From Candidatus Omnitrophica bacterium UBA6233 (lineage in GTDB: Bacteria; Omnitrophota; Gorgyraeia; Gygaellales; Profunditerraquicolaceae): 6,539 bases of DNA. Position numbers and translations under genes: made by a program. A model generated the notes under the pieces. It had not been told where the DNA came from. It saw only the letters and a program-made list of their open reading frames with translations, and did no database searches. The stretch covers positions 1 to 6,539 of the forward strand of contig DJWJ01000008.1 of the NCBI GenBank assembly GCA_002440965.1, written 5' to 3'. How positions within the stretch are numbered: position 1 is the stretch's first letter; the number at the start of each line of letters is the position of its first letter. Shown piece by piece: positions 5,672 through 6,539 of this stretch.

Positions 5672-5693
5672 TTTATTGAGAAAGGAGATAAAA

Positions 5694-5912
5694 ATGACAT
5701 TATTAAAAGCATTTCGTTTACCTTCAGGATTAGTTAATAGGTTGAGTTCATTGGCAAAAGCCACGCGTCGTAGTGAGACTTTTTATGTTACTGATGCCTT
5801 GGTTCATTATTTGGAAGATTATGCTGATGCGCAAATTGCCAAAGACCGTTTTAATGATCCTAAGTCTAAGATTATAACTGGTTCAGAATTGAGGAAGCAG
5901 ATTGGCGTATAA
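5694..5912 (+). CDS. Ribbon-helix-helix antitoxin of a RelE/ParE-type module
   Basis: This 72-aa protein should neutralise the adjacent toxin and repress the operon. Residues 5-10 (KAFRLP) form the expected DNA-contacting beta strand. The two helices lie at about 11-23 and 28-42, with RRSETFYVTDAL linking them as in CopG/RelB-like proteins. The C-terminal 30 residues (about 43-72) are charged and would wrap the toxin. The start is set by the strong ribosome-binding site AAAGGAGA (5681-5688), six bases from the ATG. A longer frame starting with TTG at 5643 would begin inside the -35 box and can be set aside. Its stop overlaps the toxin gene by 11 bases, a sign of translational coupling. The module looks more AT-rich than the core operon, consistent with acquisition. 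Confidence 0.88.
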   Translation: MTLLKAFRLPSGLVNRLSSLAKATRRSETFYVTDALVHYLEDYADAQIAKDRFNDPKSKIITGSELRKQIGV

Positions 5913-6162
5913 GGTTGTCTATCTTGATTCAGTCGGACAAGATTTAAAGAAGCTCGATAAAGCTATAGCTAGGAAAATCCTTAATCGTATTGAGACTTAT
6001 CTTGCTTGCGACCCTAAGGAGCTGGGTAAGTCTTTAAAGGGTGAGTTCCAAGGTTATTGGCGATATCGATGGGGAGATTATCGCGTTATTTATAAAATAT
6101 CGGAACGCGAGATCTTGATTACTGTTTTACGTATTAGTAATAGAAAAGATGTGTATAGCTAA
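5902..6162 (+). CDS. RelE/ParE superfamily toxin
   Basis: This 86-aa protein is probably a ribosome-dependent mRNA endonuclease (RelE type). ParE-type gyrase poisons share the fold. The order fits: beta strand KVVYLDS (4-10), two helices at about 11-35, then a sheet with GYWRYRWGDYRVIYKI (51-66), a strand ILITVLRIS (71-79) and the terminal RKDVY (81-85). R61, R81 and Y85 sit where E. coli RelE has R61, R81 and Y87, and K43 and K46 could stand in for its catalytic lysines. This favours RNase over gyrase poison, but it is an alignment by eye. The TTG start at 5902 is supported by AGGA (5892-5895) six bases upstream and by the 11-base overlap with the antitoxin, which keeps toxin synthesis below antitoxin synthesis. 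Confidence 0.88.
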   Translation: MAYKVVYLDSVGQDLKKLDKAIARKILNRIETYLACDPKELGKSLKGEFQGYWRYRWGDYRVIYKISEREILITVLRISNRKDVYS

Positions 6163-6234
6163 TTTTGATATATTTAGGTAAAGACATAATATCAGAGGTA
6201 TAGTTATTAGTTACACCAACACGGGGAGCCAATT

Positions 6235-6272
6235 TTTAAAAGCCAGGCTATTTAGGTAGCGTGGCTTTTAAA
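6235..6272. terminator. Hairpin between convergent toxin and transposase genes
   Basis: TTTAAAAGCCA (6235-6245) pairs perfectly with TGGCTTTTAAA (6262-6272). After a G-G mismatch, GCTA (6247-6250) pairs with TAGC (6257-6260), closing a 6-base loop. Both strands carry TTTT at the end of the GC-rich core, so it can act in both directions: on the toxin operon from the left and on the transposase gene from the right. The transposase stop codon lies within the apical loop. The interval 6163-6234 before it shows no other feature I can support. Confidence 0.6.
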
Positions 6273-6539
6273 TTGTTTATGGCATAATTTTTCTACCAAT
6301 AGATTATTTTCTCGAAGTCGGTAGTAGGAAAAGTCAGAAAAAAGAGAATAAAAGGGATTAGTCAATAGATCCTTACCCCCTTGATCCACAAAAGCAAGGT
6401 AGTTTTTAAGCAATACATCAAGGTCAATAGCAGCTGTCATAAGTAATCGTTTATCTAGGTCAGGCTTTTTCTCTTGGGCTAACTGCCAAGGAGTCTTATG
6501 TTCTTTGTAAGTATTGGGCCGTTCAAGGTTAAAGAATAG
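6252..6539 (-). CDS. Integrase-type (DDE) transposase, C-terminal fragment
   Basis: Ninety-five codons are open to the window edge, so the 5' part and any start lie outside. The visible protein begins LFFNLERPNTYKEHKTPWQL. This matches the conserved end of the rve/integrase catalytic core in IS481- and IS3-like transposases, where a Y/F-N-x-E-R-P-H motif followed by K-T-P lies shortly after the third catalytic acid; that acid itself is off the window. The tail that follows (MTAAIDLDVLLKNYLAF and onward) is unfamiliar. No frameshift or stop interrupts the visible part, so it may be intact. It is convergent with the toxin gene, and its TAA lies in the loop of the shared hairpin. The methionine 63 codons from the end is internal, not a start. 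Confidence 0.75.
   Translation of the reverse strand, partial: LFFNLERPNTYKEHKTPWQLAQEKKPDLDKRLLMTAAIDLDVLLKNYLAFVDQGGKDLLTNPFYSLFSDFSYYRLRENNLLVEKLCHKQFKSHAT

Larger units (their letters stand above)
6235..6539 (-). mobile_element. Partial insertion sequence (3' part only)
   Basis: The transposase 3' end and its hairpin mark the edge of an insertion sequence that runs out of the window on the right. The exact left boundary and terminal inverted repeat cannot be placed without the other end. A candidate lies in 6203-6234, where the minus strand reads TGTTGGTGTAACTAATA. Target-site duplication cannot be tested here. An element next to a toxin-antitoxin operon suggests an accessory insertion site. 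Confidence 0.5.

Noticed and set aside
5643..5693. Upstream TTG extension of the antitoxin gene
   Set aside because: It would start in the -35 box, before the predicted transcription start. The ATG at 5694 has a strong Shine-Dalgarno and matches the family's length.

Overview
The window looks like a piece of a chromosome from an uncultured, diderm-like bacterium of moderate GC content. One protein has a lipobox and one has a Sec signal peptide. I would guess Omnitrophota or a similar environmental lineage from the gene neighbourhood and repeat style, but nothing here proves the taxon. Most of the window is ordinary housekeeping DNA on the + strand, with accessory DNA at both ends.

Left end (1-300): no convincing protein gene. 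It holds an array of strong hairpins, several closed by a GATAA or GACAA loop. It includes two 51-base copies of one structured repeat whose outer stems co-vary (C-G in one, T-A in the other). The array ends in a good intrinsic terminator at 253-293, which overlaps a mutually exclusive 7-bp stem. A very small putative lipoprotein gene (296-448) follows directly.

Centre (492-4660): an extended -10 promoter precedes a tight three-gene operon. The genes are dnaX (DNA polymerase III tau/gamma clamp-loader subunit), recR (recombinational repair; 1-base overlap with dnaX) and an ABC-F ATPase gene (3-base gap). The ybaB/ebfC gene that often lies between dnaX and recR is absent. A complete sigma70-type promoter sits in the last codons of the ABC-F gene and drives tRNA-Asn(GUU). 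That tRNA has an unusual C at T-loop position 55. Twenty bases after it begins a gene for an exported histidine-phosphatase-fold protein.

Right end (5417-6539): a mostly non-coding stretch with a possible 35-codon minus-strand gene and a strong terminator, then a type II toxin-antitoxin operon. The operon has a ribbon-helix-helix antitoxin and a RelE/ParE toxin overlapping by 11 bases, behind a textbook promoter with an embedded 7-3-7 palindromic operator. A hairpin terminator separates it from the convergent, edge-truncated 3' end of an integrase-type transposase gene. The toxin-antitoxin and transposase genes look more AT-rich than the core operon, as expected for acquired DNA.

No new multi-gene system is evident. 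The most unusual material is the hairpin/repeat array at the left end with its possible attenuator, followed by the odd tRNA T-loop.
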